Source of the DNA: Bacillota bacterium
GTDB lineage: Bacteria > Bacillota > Clostridia > Christensenellales > Aristaeellaceae
NCBI GenBank assembly: GCA_023398575.1
Contig: JAEWSC010000038.1
Location: forward strand, 1-64,000
Direction: 5' to 3'
Length of the DNA stretch: 64,000 bases
A program made the translations under genes and the position numbers. The notes beneath the pieces were generated by a model that did not search any database, had not been told where the DNA came from, and saw nothing but the letters and a program-made list of their open reading frames with translations. Positions within the stretch are counted from its first letter, which is position 1. Every line of letters begins with the position of its first letter. This document shows, in pieces, positions 17,310-25,178 of the stretch.

Positions 17310-18335
17310 TTATGCGCCCCTGGCCAGAATGTTTTGCACCGTTTCACCCTCCAGCAGCTTGCCTTCCACCACAATAATGCCGGAGCCGGCGGTTTGCGGA
17401 TGCTCAATGCGCTCAATCAGGCTGATGGCAGCTTCCACGCCGATGCGCGTAGTGTTCTGGGCGATGGTGGTCAGCTTCGGCTGGGTCAGTTGCATCAGGG
17501 GAATGCCGTCATATCCGGCAATGGAGATATCCTCGGGAATTTTCAGTCCCGCAGTGCGGATGGCCTCAATGCAGCCTAAGGTGGCGTAATCATCAGACAT
17601 CAGAATGCAGGTGGGCAGCACGGGCAGCGTAAGCAGACGGGACACGGCTTCGCTGGCGCTTTTAGGATTGTGGTAGGCGCACTCCACCATGTATTCGGGC
17701 GGGATGGCAAGACCAAGCTCCTTTACAGTCCGGTAAAACCCCGTTACCCGGCTTTCCGTAACGGCGGACCGAAGGCCATGTACATAGGCGATGCGGCGGT
17801 GGCCCTGATCGTATACATAGCGCACCAGATCCCGTATACCGTTTACATTATCCGACAGAATGCAGGTACGGTTGTTGAAAACATGGTCGATGGTAACGAT
17901 GGGCAGATCGGCCGCGATCAGCTCAATGATCTCCGGAGCGAAAAAGTCCACACAGGCCAGGCATACGCCATCCACGTTTCGGTAACGGCAGTGCTCCAGG
18001 TAGGTCATCCTGTTGCGGCCGATGTTGTGGTTGATAAAGGTGATATCATACCCGCGCCGCTCGGCTTCGCTTTTGAAGCTGTCCAGCACCGAAGCGAAAT
18101 AATTGTGGGTCAAGCCGCTCAAGTTATCATCCACAAAAAGCACGCCCAGGTTATAGGTGCGGTTTGTCTTCAGCGCCCGGGCCAGTGAGTTGGGGTGATA
18201 GCCGACCTCCTGGGCGGTTTTCAGCACAAGCTCACGTGTTTTGGCGCTGACATCGCTGTAGTTGTTCAGCGCTTTGCTGACCGTGGACACAGACACTCCG
18301 CATTTTGCGGAAACCTCCTTGATGGTGACAGACAT
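17310..18335 (-). CDS. LacI-family repressor, copy 2
   Basis: 341 residues. Helix-turn-helix at VTIKEVSAKCGVSVSTVSKAL, hinge and effector domain as in copy 1, to which it is roughly 80 percent identical over the full length by eye. It is positioned between the catabolic genes (xylA, GH3) and the transporter genes, so it is the prime candidate regulator of the xylo-oligosaccharide locus. AAGGAGG lies upstream of ATG 18335 (as GGAGCTTGCA spacing). Its own promoter overlaps a CG-centred operator-like site. The duplication with identical recognition helices suggests either redundancy or two inducers acting on one operator. Confidence 0.9.
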   Translation of the reverse strand: MSVTIKEVSAKCGVSVSTVSKALNNYSDVSAKTRELVLKTAQEVGYHPNSLARALKTNRTYNLGVLFVDDNLSGLTHNYFASVLDSFKSEAERRGYDITFINHNIGRNRMTYLEHCRYRNVDGVCLACVDFFAPEIIELIAADLPIVTIDHVFNNRTCILSDNVNGIRDLVRYVYDQGHRRIAYVHGLRSAVTESRVTGFYRTVKELGLAIPPEYMVECAYHNPKSASEAVSRLLTLPVLPTCILMSDDYATLGCIEAIRTAGLKIPEDISIAGYDGIPLMQLTQPKLTTIAQNTTRIGVEAAISLIERIEHPQTAGSGIIVVEGKLLEGETVQNILARGA

Positions 18336-18369
18336 TGCAAGCTCCTATGCATGCAGCATGTACTTTACT

Positions 18370-18418
18370 AAAACGATTTCATAAACACATTATATAGCAT
18401 ATTGAATAAAAAAATCAA
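18370..18418 (-). promoter_or_regulatory. Promoter with operator-like site of LacI gene 2
   Basis: On the minus strand TTGATT (18413-18418), 18-bp spacer and TATAAT (18389-18394). The sequence TGAAATCGTTTT (18370-18381, minus) lies just downstream of the -10 box, where a repressor would block initiation. It carries the CG-centred half sites typical of LacI or CcpA operators and shares AAAACGAT with the region upstream of LacI gene 1. Confidence 0.6.
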
Positions 18419-18553
18419 GAGTCAGTTCAAGATATTCCTAAACAAACCCTCATATTCAGCGTCGTGCTGAAAAAATAGCAGGGAAAACGGGTTTGTTGTG
18501 GACATATCTGACAATAAAGTACAAATATATCGAATACGGTTTAGATTTTGAGC

Positions 18554-18585
18554 GAAAAAAGGGAGGCACTTGTTAAGTGCCTCCC
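18554..18585 (-). terminator. Intrinsic terminator of the xylA-GH3 operon
   Basis: Stem GGGAGGCACTT / AGTGCCTCCC with a 4-nt loop, followed on the minus strand by TTTTTT, 24 bp after the GH3 stop codon. Confidence 0.88.
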
Positions 18586-18608
18586 GAATCAATGACATCT
18601 GTTGCCCT

Positions 18609-20684
18609 TTACTTTGAAATTTGCAGAGCAATCGGTGAAACGCCAGTCAATTCAAGGCTTTTTGCATCTGGCTGGCTTCCGCCCACATGCAGGGTATAGT
18701 GGTTTCCGCCGGAAACCTTTTCCCCTGCATCGTTGATCACCGAAAACGTATCGCTCCCCAGTGGGATTGAAACCGTTTTTGTTTCCCCCGCCTTTACGTG
18801 CACCCGATAAAAGGCACAAAGCTTGGGGTTGGGCGTTTTGTAGGGAGAATCTGTTGCTTGAGCATACACCTGCACGACCTCGTCGCCATCCATATCGCCT
18901 GCATTGCGTAGCGTGACCTCCACCATGTTATCCTTCACTTGTACGCTTTCATAAGCAAACCTCGTGTAGGAAAGTCCATAGCCGAAGGGATACAGCGGGG
19001 TGCCTATAAAGTACCGGTAGGTACGGTTTGTCATGCTGTAATCGGTAAAGTCCGGCAGCTCAGTGGCGCTGTGATAAAAGGTTAGGGGCAGGCGGCCAGA
19101 GGGGGATACCTTTCCAAAGAGAATATCGGCCGCGGCGGTACCGCCGGCCTGCCCCGGATACCATGCGTATAAAATGGCGTTGCCTTCTTCTACCCGAAGT
19201 GCGCTTCCGGCGGAAACCAGGGTGATCACCGGCTTGCCGGTTTTCAAAACGGCTTCCAGCAAGCGCCGCTGGGATGCGGGCAATTCCAAATCGTTTTTGT
19301 CACCGGAGAAGTACTGGTTGCCAGTGTCGCCTTCCTCGCCCTCAATGGTGGCATCCAAGCCAAGGCAAAGGATGACGGTGTCGGCCTGCTCCGCCGCGAT
19401 CACGGCCTCCGCCAGCCTGTCGTCAGCCTGGGCCAGACCGCTGGTCCTGTCCTTGTGCAGGTGGCAACCCTGGGAATAAAGCACCCTGGCCTTGCCCTGT
19501 GCAGCCTGGCGGATACCCTCCAGGAAGGTGACATAGCGGGAGGAGGTGCCGTTGTAATTGCCTTCCAGACAGGCCTGGCTGTCGGCGTTGGGGCCAATGA
19601 CGGCAATGGTTTTTGTTTTGCTGAGGTCAAGAGGCAAAATGCCGTCGTTTTTCAAAAGCACCATGCTTTTGCGGGCGGCTTCCAGCGCCTTTTGATCGTG
19701 GGCGTCTGTATCGTTTTCCAGATAGGAGATGCTGTCATACTCGCAGCTTTCATCAAACAGACCCAGCTTGATGCGGGTGGCCATCACACGGGTGGCAGAT
19801 GTGGTGATCTGCTCTTCGGTGACAAGACCCTCCTGATACGCTTCCAACAGGTGCAGGTAGGTCACGCCGCAATTGAGGTCACAGCCCCACTGTAAGGCCA
19901 GGGCCGCGCTTTCCGGCGCGGTGTCGGTCACGTGGTGGCGGGTATGGAAATCCCGTATGGCCCAGCAGTCGCTGACCACATGGCCTTTAAAGCCCCATTC
20001 GTCCCGCAATATGTCCTTGAGCAGCGTTTTGGAGCCGCAGGCGGGCTCGCCGTTGACGCGGTTGTACGCACCCATCACCGATTCTACCTTGGCCTCCCTG
20101 ACCAGTGCTTCAAAGGCCGGCAGGTAGGTTTCGCGCATGTCCTTGGGGGATGCGACAGCGTCAAATTCATGGCGCAGCGCTTCCGGGCCTGAATGTACGG
20201 CGAAATGTTTGGCGCAGGCAGCACCCTTTAAATGCTCTCCCTCCCCCTGCAGGCCCTTGACAAAGGCCACGCCCAGGCGGGCGGTGAGATGGGGATCTTC
20301 GCCATAGGTTTCATGGCCCCGGCCCCAGCGGGGGTCGCGGAAGATGTTAATGTTGGGGGACCAGAAGGTCAGGCCCTTGTAAATATCCCGGTCACCGTGG
20401 GCGCTTTGGGCGTTGTACTTAGCCCGGCCTTCGGTAGCGATGGTTCCCGCGATGTCCTTCAAGCCTTCTTCGTCGAACATGGCCGCCAGGCCAATGGCCT
20501 GGGGGAACACCGTTGCGGTGCCCGCCCTGGCCACGCCGTGCAGCGCTTCATTCCACCAATTGTAGGAGGGGATGCCCAAACGGGGGATGGCAGGGGCGTC
20601 GTAGCGAAGCTGGGAGGCTTTTTCCTCCAGCGTCATCTGCGATACGATTTTCTGCGCCCGTTCCATGGCAGTTTGGTAGTTCAT
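18609..20684 (-). CDS. GH3 beta-xylosidase-type glycoside hydrolase
   Basis: 691 residues, cytoplasmic (no signal peptide). The GH3 N-terminal barrel carries GVSRWW-like YNWWNEALHGVARAG and the nucleophile aspartate in GHVVSDCWAI. The C-terminal sandwich domain starts around residue 340 (KSMVLLKNDGILPL) and a fibronectin III-like domain ends the protein (about 610-690). The YNWWNEALHG motif and the lack of a signal peptide fit intracellular beta-xylosidases or alpha-arabinofuranosidases acting on imported xylo-oligosaccharides. It lies 20 bp after xylA in one operon with a terminator behind it. The exact sugar specificity cannot be read from sequence. Confidence 0.88.
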   Translation of the reverse strand: MNYQTAMERAQKIVSQMTLEEKASQLRYDAPAIPRLGIPSYNWWNEALHGVARAGTATVFPQAIGLAAMFDEEGLKDIAGTIATEGRAKYNAQSAHGDRDIYKGLTFWSPNINIFRDPRWGRGHETYGEDPHLTARLGVAFVKGLQGEGEHLKGAACAKHFAVHSGPEALRHEFDAVASPKDMRETYLPAFEALVREAKVESVMGAYNRVNGEPACGSKTLLKDILRDEWGFKGHVVSDCWAIRDFHTRHHVTDTAPESAALALQWGCDLNCGVTYLHLLEAYQEGLVTEEQITTSATRVMATRIKLGLFDESCEYDSISYLENDTDAHDQKALEAARKSMVLLKNDGILPLDLSKTKTIAVIGPNADSQACLEGNYNGTSSRYVTFLEGIRQAAQGKARVLYSQGCHLHKDRTSGLAQADDRLAEAVIAAEQADTVILCLGLDATIEGEEGDTGNQYFSGDKNDLELPASQRRLLEAVLKTGKPVITLVSAGSALRVEEGNAILYAWYPGQAGGTAAADILFGKVSPSGRLPLTFYHSATELPDFTDYSMTNRTYRYFIGTPLYPFGYGLSYTRFAYESVQVKDNMVEVTLRNAGDMDGDEVVQVYAQATDSPYKTPNPKLCAFYRVHVKAGETKTVSIPLGSDTFSVINDAGEKVSGGNHYTLHVGGSQPDAKSLELTGVSPIALQISK

Positions 20685-20704
20685 AGCGCGCCTTTGCCTT
20701 TCCC

Positions 20705-22024
20705 TCAGCTAAAGAGGATGGAATTTACAATGCTCTCCAGGTATTCCTGCTTACCGGAGCCGGGCAGGGGCGCAGCGCCCATCTTTTCGGCATAGGCGGA
20801 CATCTCTTCCAAGGTGGCTTCGCCGGCGCGGATCTTTTTGCCGATGCCGGTTTCAAAGCTGGCATAACGGTCCTTCACAAAGCCATCGATGCGGCCGTCT
20901 TCGATGATGCGGGCGGCCTTTACAAGGCCCAACGCGAAGGAATCCATGCCCAGGATGAAGCCCAGGAACATATCTTCCATGGTGTAGCTGGGGCGGCGGT
21001 CTTTGGCGTCAAAGTTCAGGCCGCCGTTTGTGAGGCCGCCGGCCTTCAAGATTTCATACATGCACAGGGTGGTGTCGTACACGTTGTTGGGGAATTGGTC
21101 GGTATCCCAGCCCAGCAGCAGGTCGCCCTGGTTGGCGTCTACGCTGCCCAGCATGCCGTTGATGGCAGACACACGCAGGTCGTGCTGGAAGGTGTGGCCG
21201 GCCAGGGTGGCATGGTTGGCTTCGATGTTCATTTTGAAATCCTTGTCCAGGCCGTACTGGCGGACAAAGCCGATGGCGGTGGCGGCGTCAAAGTCATACT
21301 GATGCTTCATGGGCTCCTTGGGCTTGGGCTCGATGAAGAAGTCGCCCTTAAAGCCAATGCTGCGGCCATATTTCACGGCCATCTTCATTAGGGCGGCAAT
21401 GTTCTCCTGCTCAAACTTCATGTCGGTGTTAAGCAAGGTTTCATAGCCTTCGCGGCCGCCCCAGAACACATAGCCCAGGCCGCCCAGTTTGACGGTGATG
21501 TCCAGGGCCTTTTTGATCTGGGCCGCGGCATGGCAGAACACGTCGGCGCTGTTGCTGGAGCCGGCGCCGTTCATATAGCGGGGGTTGGAGAACAGGTTGG
21601 CGGTGCCCCAGAGGAGCTTGAGGCCCGTGTCCTTCATTTTGCCCAGAATGTAATCGGCGATTTCGTCCAGGCGGGCGTTGGTTTCCGCCAAAGTGTCGGC
21701 CTCGGGTACGATATCAGCATCGTGGAAGCAGAAGTATTCAATGCCCAGCTTTTGCATGAACTCAAAGCCGGCATCTACCTTGGCCTTGGCATGCTCCATG
21801 GTGGCGGGCTTTGCGCCGAAAGACTTGTCGGCGGTGCCGGGGCCAAACATATCGCCGCCGGTGGCGCACAGGTTGTGCCACCAGGCCATGGCAAAGCGCA
21901 GGTGCTCCTTCATGGGCTTGCCCAGCACCAACTGCTCGGGGTTATAGAACTTGAAGGACAGGGGGTTCTTGGACGCAGGGCCTTCATAGGCTACCTTGGG
22001 CAGGTTTTTGAAAATCTCGCTCAT
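20705..22024 (-). CDS. xylA: Xylose isomerase
   Basis: 439 residues, the length of class II xylose isomerases. Family marks are FKFYNPEQLVLGKPMKEHLR, the catalytic histidine in YFCFHDADI, the VFWGGREGYETLL segment, and the metal-binding stretches FFIEPKPKEPMKHQYD, NIEANHATLAGHTF and GWDTDQFP. It converts D-xylose to D-xylulose in the cytoplasm. No xylulokinase gene lies in this window. The gene leads the operon with the GH3 enzyme and has a strong promoter with an operator palindrome in the transcribed leader. The start ATG at 22024 follows AAAAGGAGCGCGCTT. Confidence 0.96.
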   Translation of the reverse strand: MSEIFKNLPKVAYEGPASKNPLSFKFYNPEQLVLGKPMKEHLRFAMAWWHNLCATGGDMFGPGTADKSFGAKPATMEHAKAKVDAGFEFMQKLGIEYFCFHDADIVPEADTLAETNARLDEIADYILGKMKDTGLKLLWGTANLFSNPRYMNGAGSSNSADVFCHAAAQIKKALDITVKLGGLGYVFWGGREGYETLLNTDMKFEQENIAALMKMAVKYGRSIGFKGDFFIEPKPKEPMKHQYDFDAATAIGFVRQYGLDKDFKMNIEANHATLAGHTFQHDLRVSAINGMLGSVDANQGDLLLGWDTDQFPNNVYDTTLCMYEILKAGGLTNGGLNFDAKDRRPSYTMEDMFLGFILGMDSFALGLVKAARIIEDGRIDGFVKDRYASFETGIGKKIRAGEATLEEMSAYAEKMGAAPLPGSGKQEYLESIVNSILFS

Positions 22025-22068
22025 AAGCGCGCTCCTTTTTTATGGTGCATTTTTTCGGTTTCCTACAT

Positions 22069-22126
22069 AATGTGCTCGAGCACATTTATATACGAATATC
22101 ATACGGAAAAATACCGTTGTTGTCAA
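22069..22126 (-). promoter_or_regulatory. xylA promoter with perfect 18-bp operator palindrome
   Basis: On the minus strand TTGACA (22121-22126), 17-bp spacer and TATGAT (22098-22103). A perfect 18-bp palindrome, AATGTGCTCGAGCACATT (22069-22086), starts 11 bp after the -10 box, covering roughly +5 to +22, the ideal place for a repressor roadblock. The CG centre is typical of LacI-family sites. I do not find this sequence upstream of the other xylose-locus genes, so which repressor binds it is open. Confidence 0.75.
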
Positions 22127-22229
22127 CGGCTTTTTTGCCTGCAGAGCATACGCATTCGCAGCTCATGCATGTTGCAGTTATACAGGCAGCGGGCACTGTA
22201 AACACACAAGGCATAAAACGATGTCAGCT

Positions 22230-22664
22230 TTACTTCCCCAACTCACTGGTGCAGTGCGGGCAGCGGGTCGCTTCCTCATGAACGGCCTGCTTGCAAAAAC
22301 GGCACAGCCTCGGTGCGGGAGCAGCAACCTCCTCCTTCTTTTTCTTGAGAGAAAGTCTGGCAAACAGCTTGACGAACAGAAACACGCACAAAGCCATCAG
22401 CAAAAAGTCGATGATGTTCTGCAAAAACATGCCGTAATTTAATGTGCTGGCATCAGCAGCTTCATGCACCTTTCCATCCAAGGCTAAAAACGCTCCGGAA
22501 AGATTTACATTGCCTACAATCAAACCAATCAGGGGCATAAAGATGTCATTGACCAGGGAGGTGACAATCTTGCCGAAAGCCGCGCCGATGATTACGCCAA
22601 CCGCCAGGTCCAGCACATTGCCTTTGAGCGCAAAAGCCTTGAAATCCGCCAGAAACTTTTTCAT
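22230..22664 (-). CDS. mscL: Large-conductance mechanosensitive channel with C-terminal zinc ribbon
   Basis: 144 residues. The MscL fold is clear: amphipathic N-terminus MKKFLADFKAFALKGNVLDLAVGVIIGAAFG, first span, a periplasmic loop and a second span (IDFLLMALCVFLFVKLF). The channel opens on membrane tension to release osmolytes. The C-terminus ends in a zinc-ribbon-like CRFCKQ...RCPHC motif instead of the usual helix bundle. AAGGAGGG fixes the ATG at 22664, not the in-frame upstream codon. It follows the DUF4435 gene by 44 bp on the same strand and could be co-transcribed with the ATPase/TOPRIM pair. Confidence 0.92.
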   Translation of the reverse strand: MKKFLADFKAFALKGNVLDLAVGVIIGAAFGKIVTSLVNDIFMPLIGLIVGNVNLSGAFLALDGKVHEAADASTLNYGMFLQNIIDFLLMALCVFLFVKLFARLSLKKKKEEVAAPAPRLCRFCKQAVHEEATRCPHCTSELGK

Positions 22665-22708
22665 GAGTAACCCTCCTTTTCTTGTGTGCATCCATTCATT
22701 ACCCCATT

Positions 22709-23506
22709 TTAAGCGGAAAGAAAAAGATTCCGCAAAAAAAGCTCCAAATCGTGGGGCAGCTTGATCCGCTTATATACCTCGCGTTTTAGGTCATCGTTTT
22801 TCTTATCGGGATAAAATTTTGCAATCAGGTCCTCCACACAGCCCCGCCAGAACACCTTGCCGTGCACGAATCTGCGCAGCACCACAGCCTCAGGCAGGTT
22901 TTTCATACGTGCAAAGCTGTCGCTCATCCGCTTTTCCACATTTTCAGGGCTTAGCAGGCTTTGCCAGCTATACAGCAGCTGCTGCATCTCCTTTTCTTTG
23001 GGCGGCGGGTAGCGCAAAAGCGCCCGGTTAAAGCCCGCCTGCAAAAGCTCTTCATACAGGGGCTGGGCGGCCCGCCACAGACAGGCATGGCGGATGGCCC
23101 TTGGTATCTCGCCGGAGATAACAGGGCTTAATCTTCCAAAGCCAGGTATCGCCTCCTCCAACTCATCAGGGCAAACCAAAAAGTTTTCAATGCAAAAGCG
23201 TGGCAGAATGAAAAGGTTCGGATGCTTCTTTTGCATCCGTTCGCACTCTTCCTCATCCCAGGCATCCCGGTCCACCATACCGCAAACGTCCGGCTGCTCG
23301 CGGATGGTACGCAGCACCGCATCCTTGCCGCCGGCGGGAGCCAGCACCCAATCGGCCAATATGTTCTCATCCCGAAGGGGCGGCTTATCCAGCATCAGGG
23401 TCAAAAAGGAGATATCCCCTGTACCCTCCACCAGCAGCACCCGCTTGCTAGGCGTGGCTGCCGCTTCCTTTAGCACAGGATGATTGGATCGATCATACGC
23501 TGCCAT
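22709..23506 (-). CDS. TOPRIM/DUF4435-like protein (AriB-like), partner of the adjacent ATPase
   Basis: 265 residues. The N-terminal KRVLLVEGTGDISFL supplies the TOPRIM-type glutamate (Glu27). MVDRDAWDEEE gives the acidic DxD pair (Asp79, Asp81), and LPRFCIENFLV (about 101-111) matches the conserved arginine/E-N block of DUF4435. DUF4435 TOPRIM proteins are nuclease effectors in PARIS (AriB cuts host tRNA). The rest is alpha-helical with many basic residues. The gene overlaps the upstream ATPase gene by 14 bp, so the two are made together. The assignment as a defence effector is inference; a different ATP-dependent nuclease role is possible. Confidence 0.7.
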   Translation of the reverse strand: MAAYDRSNHPVLKEAAATPSKRVLLVEGTGDISFLTLMLDKPPLRDENILADWVLAPAGGKDAVLRTIREQPDVCGMVDRDAWDEEECERMQKKHPNLFILPRFCIENFLVCPDELEEAIPGFGRLSPVISGEIPRAIRHACLWRAAQPLYEELLQAGFNRALLRYPPPKEKEMQQLLYSWQSLLSPENVEKRMSDSFARMKNLPEAVVLRRFVHGKVFWRGCVEDLIAKFYPDKKNDDLKREVYKRIKLPHDLELFLRNLFLSA

Positions 23507-24380
23507 GGCCCGCCTCCAATTCCACCGTCATGCCCAGCTCGCGGTACCGCTGCCAGATGGCGGGATTGTGAGAAACCAGCAGCATCTGCCCCTGGGCTTT
23601 TCGGCAAAAAAACTCCAGGGTGGAAAGCAGCCCTATGACCTGGCTGGGGTGCAGATGCACCGCCGGCTCATCCAGCAAAAGCACACCGCCCTGCTTTAGG
23701 CAGCAGGCCGCGCAAAAGCAAAGCACCGCAATATGCCTTTCGCCCATGGACAATTGGTGGGGACCATGGCTTACATTGTCTTTTAATTGCACCTGCACCC
23801 CGCCGTCCTTGGCGATGACCAGCTTTTTTTCCACAAGCAGGCGGTTGACCGCCTTCAAGACCTCCTGAGCGCAGGGCTTATTATCGGCATTCAGGCGGGA
23901 TAGCGCCTGGGGCCAGTCATCCTTCACATCATCATCGGTCAAAAACCAGGCGTTTTCAAAATCCTTTTCTCCGCCGGCAAAATGAAAGTCCGCATCCAGC
24001 AAAATCATGTTGGGCGTGTCCTCGCAAAGCGCGCCGCGCAAGGCATTGGGGTTTTGTGTTCCGGCAAACAAAACGCGGGCCGCAGGATATAGCTTCTTCA
24101 TCTCTGTGATAAAGGAATCATCCTCCGACCAACCGGCCAGCACATCCCCGCCGTCAAGGCCGGTGAGCAATATGGCCATGCTGCCCTCGGGCAGTTCTTC
24201 CTCACTATAAGCCCTATCCAGAAGCCGCCATAAAAACGCAGCCGCCCATAAAACGGTGCTCTTTCCGCTGCCGCTGATGCCGGTAAAAAGCACCCGGTCA
24301 TCATCGGTTACAAGGCTATGCAGCTCCCTGCCACGTGCAAAGGGGCCGATGCCTTTTAAGTGAATGTTTGCAATGCGCAT
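23493..24380 (-). CDS. ABC/SMC-type AAA ATPase (AriA-like), partner of the DUF4435 protein
   Basis: 295 residues. Walker A GISGSGKST (34-42), ABC-signature-like LSMGE (210-214), Walker B VLLLDEPAVHLHP (233-245) and H-switch SHN (270-272) define a compact AAA_21/AAA_15-type ATPase of the OLD/RecF kind. No long coiled coil is inserted; the region between Walker A and the signature is about 165 residues. It overlaps a TOPRIM/DUF4435 gene, the arrangement of PARIS defence systems, where the ATPase scaffold senses a phage trigger and releases the nuclease. From memory AriA is longer, so this would be a reduced relative. GGAGG precedes the ATG at 24380. The gene is divergent from a DUF6483 gene. 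Confidence 0.75.
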   Translation of the reverse strand: MRIANIHLKGIGPFARGRELHSLVTDDDRVLFTGISGSGKSTVLWAAAFLWRLLDRAYSEEELPEGSMAILLTGLDGGDVLAGWSEDDSFITEMKKLYPAARVLFAGTQNPNALRGALCEDTPNMILLDADFHFAGGEKDFENAWFLTDDDVKDDWPQALSRLNADNKPCAQEVLKAVNRLLVEKKLVIAKDGGVQVQLKDNVSHGPHQLSMGERHIAVLCFCAACCLKQGGVLLLDEPAVHLHPSQVIGLLSTLEFFCRKAQGQMLLVSHNPAIWQRYRELGMTVELEAGHGSV

Positions 24381-24448
24381 GCAAGCCGCCTCCTATCGAT
24401 TTCATTATACATTTCCCAATAATATGAAGCAACCTGTTTTTTCCCGCC

Positions 24449-24477
24449 TTGTAAAGGCCCTTAGTCTACGGTATAAT
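24449..24477 (+). promoter_or_regulatory. Promoter of the DUF6483 gene
   Basis: TTGTAA (24449-24454), 17-bp spacer and TATAAT (24472-24477), 38 bp before the ATG at 24515. It probably also drives the ABC-F and glutaredoxin genes, since the next strong terminator is at 27409. Confidence 0.7.
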
Positions 24478-24514
24478 AAAACCTGCACAGATTTCCAAAA
24501 AGGGAGGGCGGCGT

Positions 24515-25165
24515 ATGTTTTTTCAAAAGGATTATGTCCTGCGCATGATTGAAATGATGGGCGATTTTATGCGCCGCATCGGGGAGCTTTTGGATGATAT
24601 GCACCGGCTCCGCCTCCTGGACGACGCCTGCCGCCAGCATTGCGGCATGGATATAACGGCTGCCCGGAAGCTTTCGATAGAGAGCCTAATCGAGCTGCTC
24701 GCGCCTCAGCCCAGGCTGATGATGGCGGAGATTCTGTACATACAGGCCATGCAAACAACCTTGGAGGAAACCGAGCTGGAACAGCTTTTATACCGCTCTG
24801 CCCGCTTGCTCTTATCCTTGCGGAGCGAGAGCCTTTTATGCGAAATGCGCCATGAACGCCTGTCAGAATGCCTGGAAAAAGCGCAGGCGCTGCTGACGGC
24901 AAGGGACTTAATGGACGCCGCCGCGTTCTTTATGCAGGCCGATCAGTTCGGCAAAGGCGAAGATACATTATACGAAGCCCTGGACGCTGCCGCACCAAAC
25001 GAGTGCGTTTCTTACCTTGAGGAAGGTGAAGCCTTGCTGAACGGGTGCCTTTGTGTACCGCAAAAGCGGCTGTCAGATGGCGGCTTACCCTATAGTGAGG
25101 TGCTTGAAAGCCTTCAGACCCTGCAAAAGCGCCGGGACGCGTTAAATACAACGATACTCACATGA
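24515..25165 (+). CDS. DUF6483-family protein of unknown function
   Basis: 216 residues, cytoplasmic and helix-rich. The start MFFQKDYVLRMIEMMGDFMRRI resembles the conserved beginning of DUF6483 proteins in Clostridia. The middle and C-terminus (for example ECLEKAQALLTARDLMDAAAFFMQADQFGKGEDTLYEAL) read like a helical TPR-type repeat. Cysteines and charged residues show no catalytic pattern. AGGGAGGG lies just upstream of the ATG. It is followed after 13 bp by an ABC-F gene. No function is known to me. Confidence 0.6.
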   Translation: MFFQKDYVLRMIEMMGDFMRRIGELLDDMHRLRLLDDACRQHCGMDITAARKLSIESLIELLAPQPRLMMAEILYIQAMQTTLEETELEQLLYRSARLLLSLRSESLLCEMRHERLSECLEKAQALLTARDLMDAAAFFMQADQFGKGEDTLYEALDAAAPNECVSYLEEGEALLNGCLCVPQKRLSDGGLPYSEVLESLQTLQKRRDALNTTILT

Positions 25166-25178
25166 TCGGAGCCTGTTC

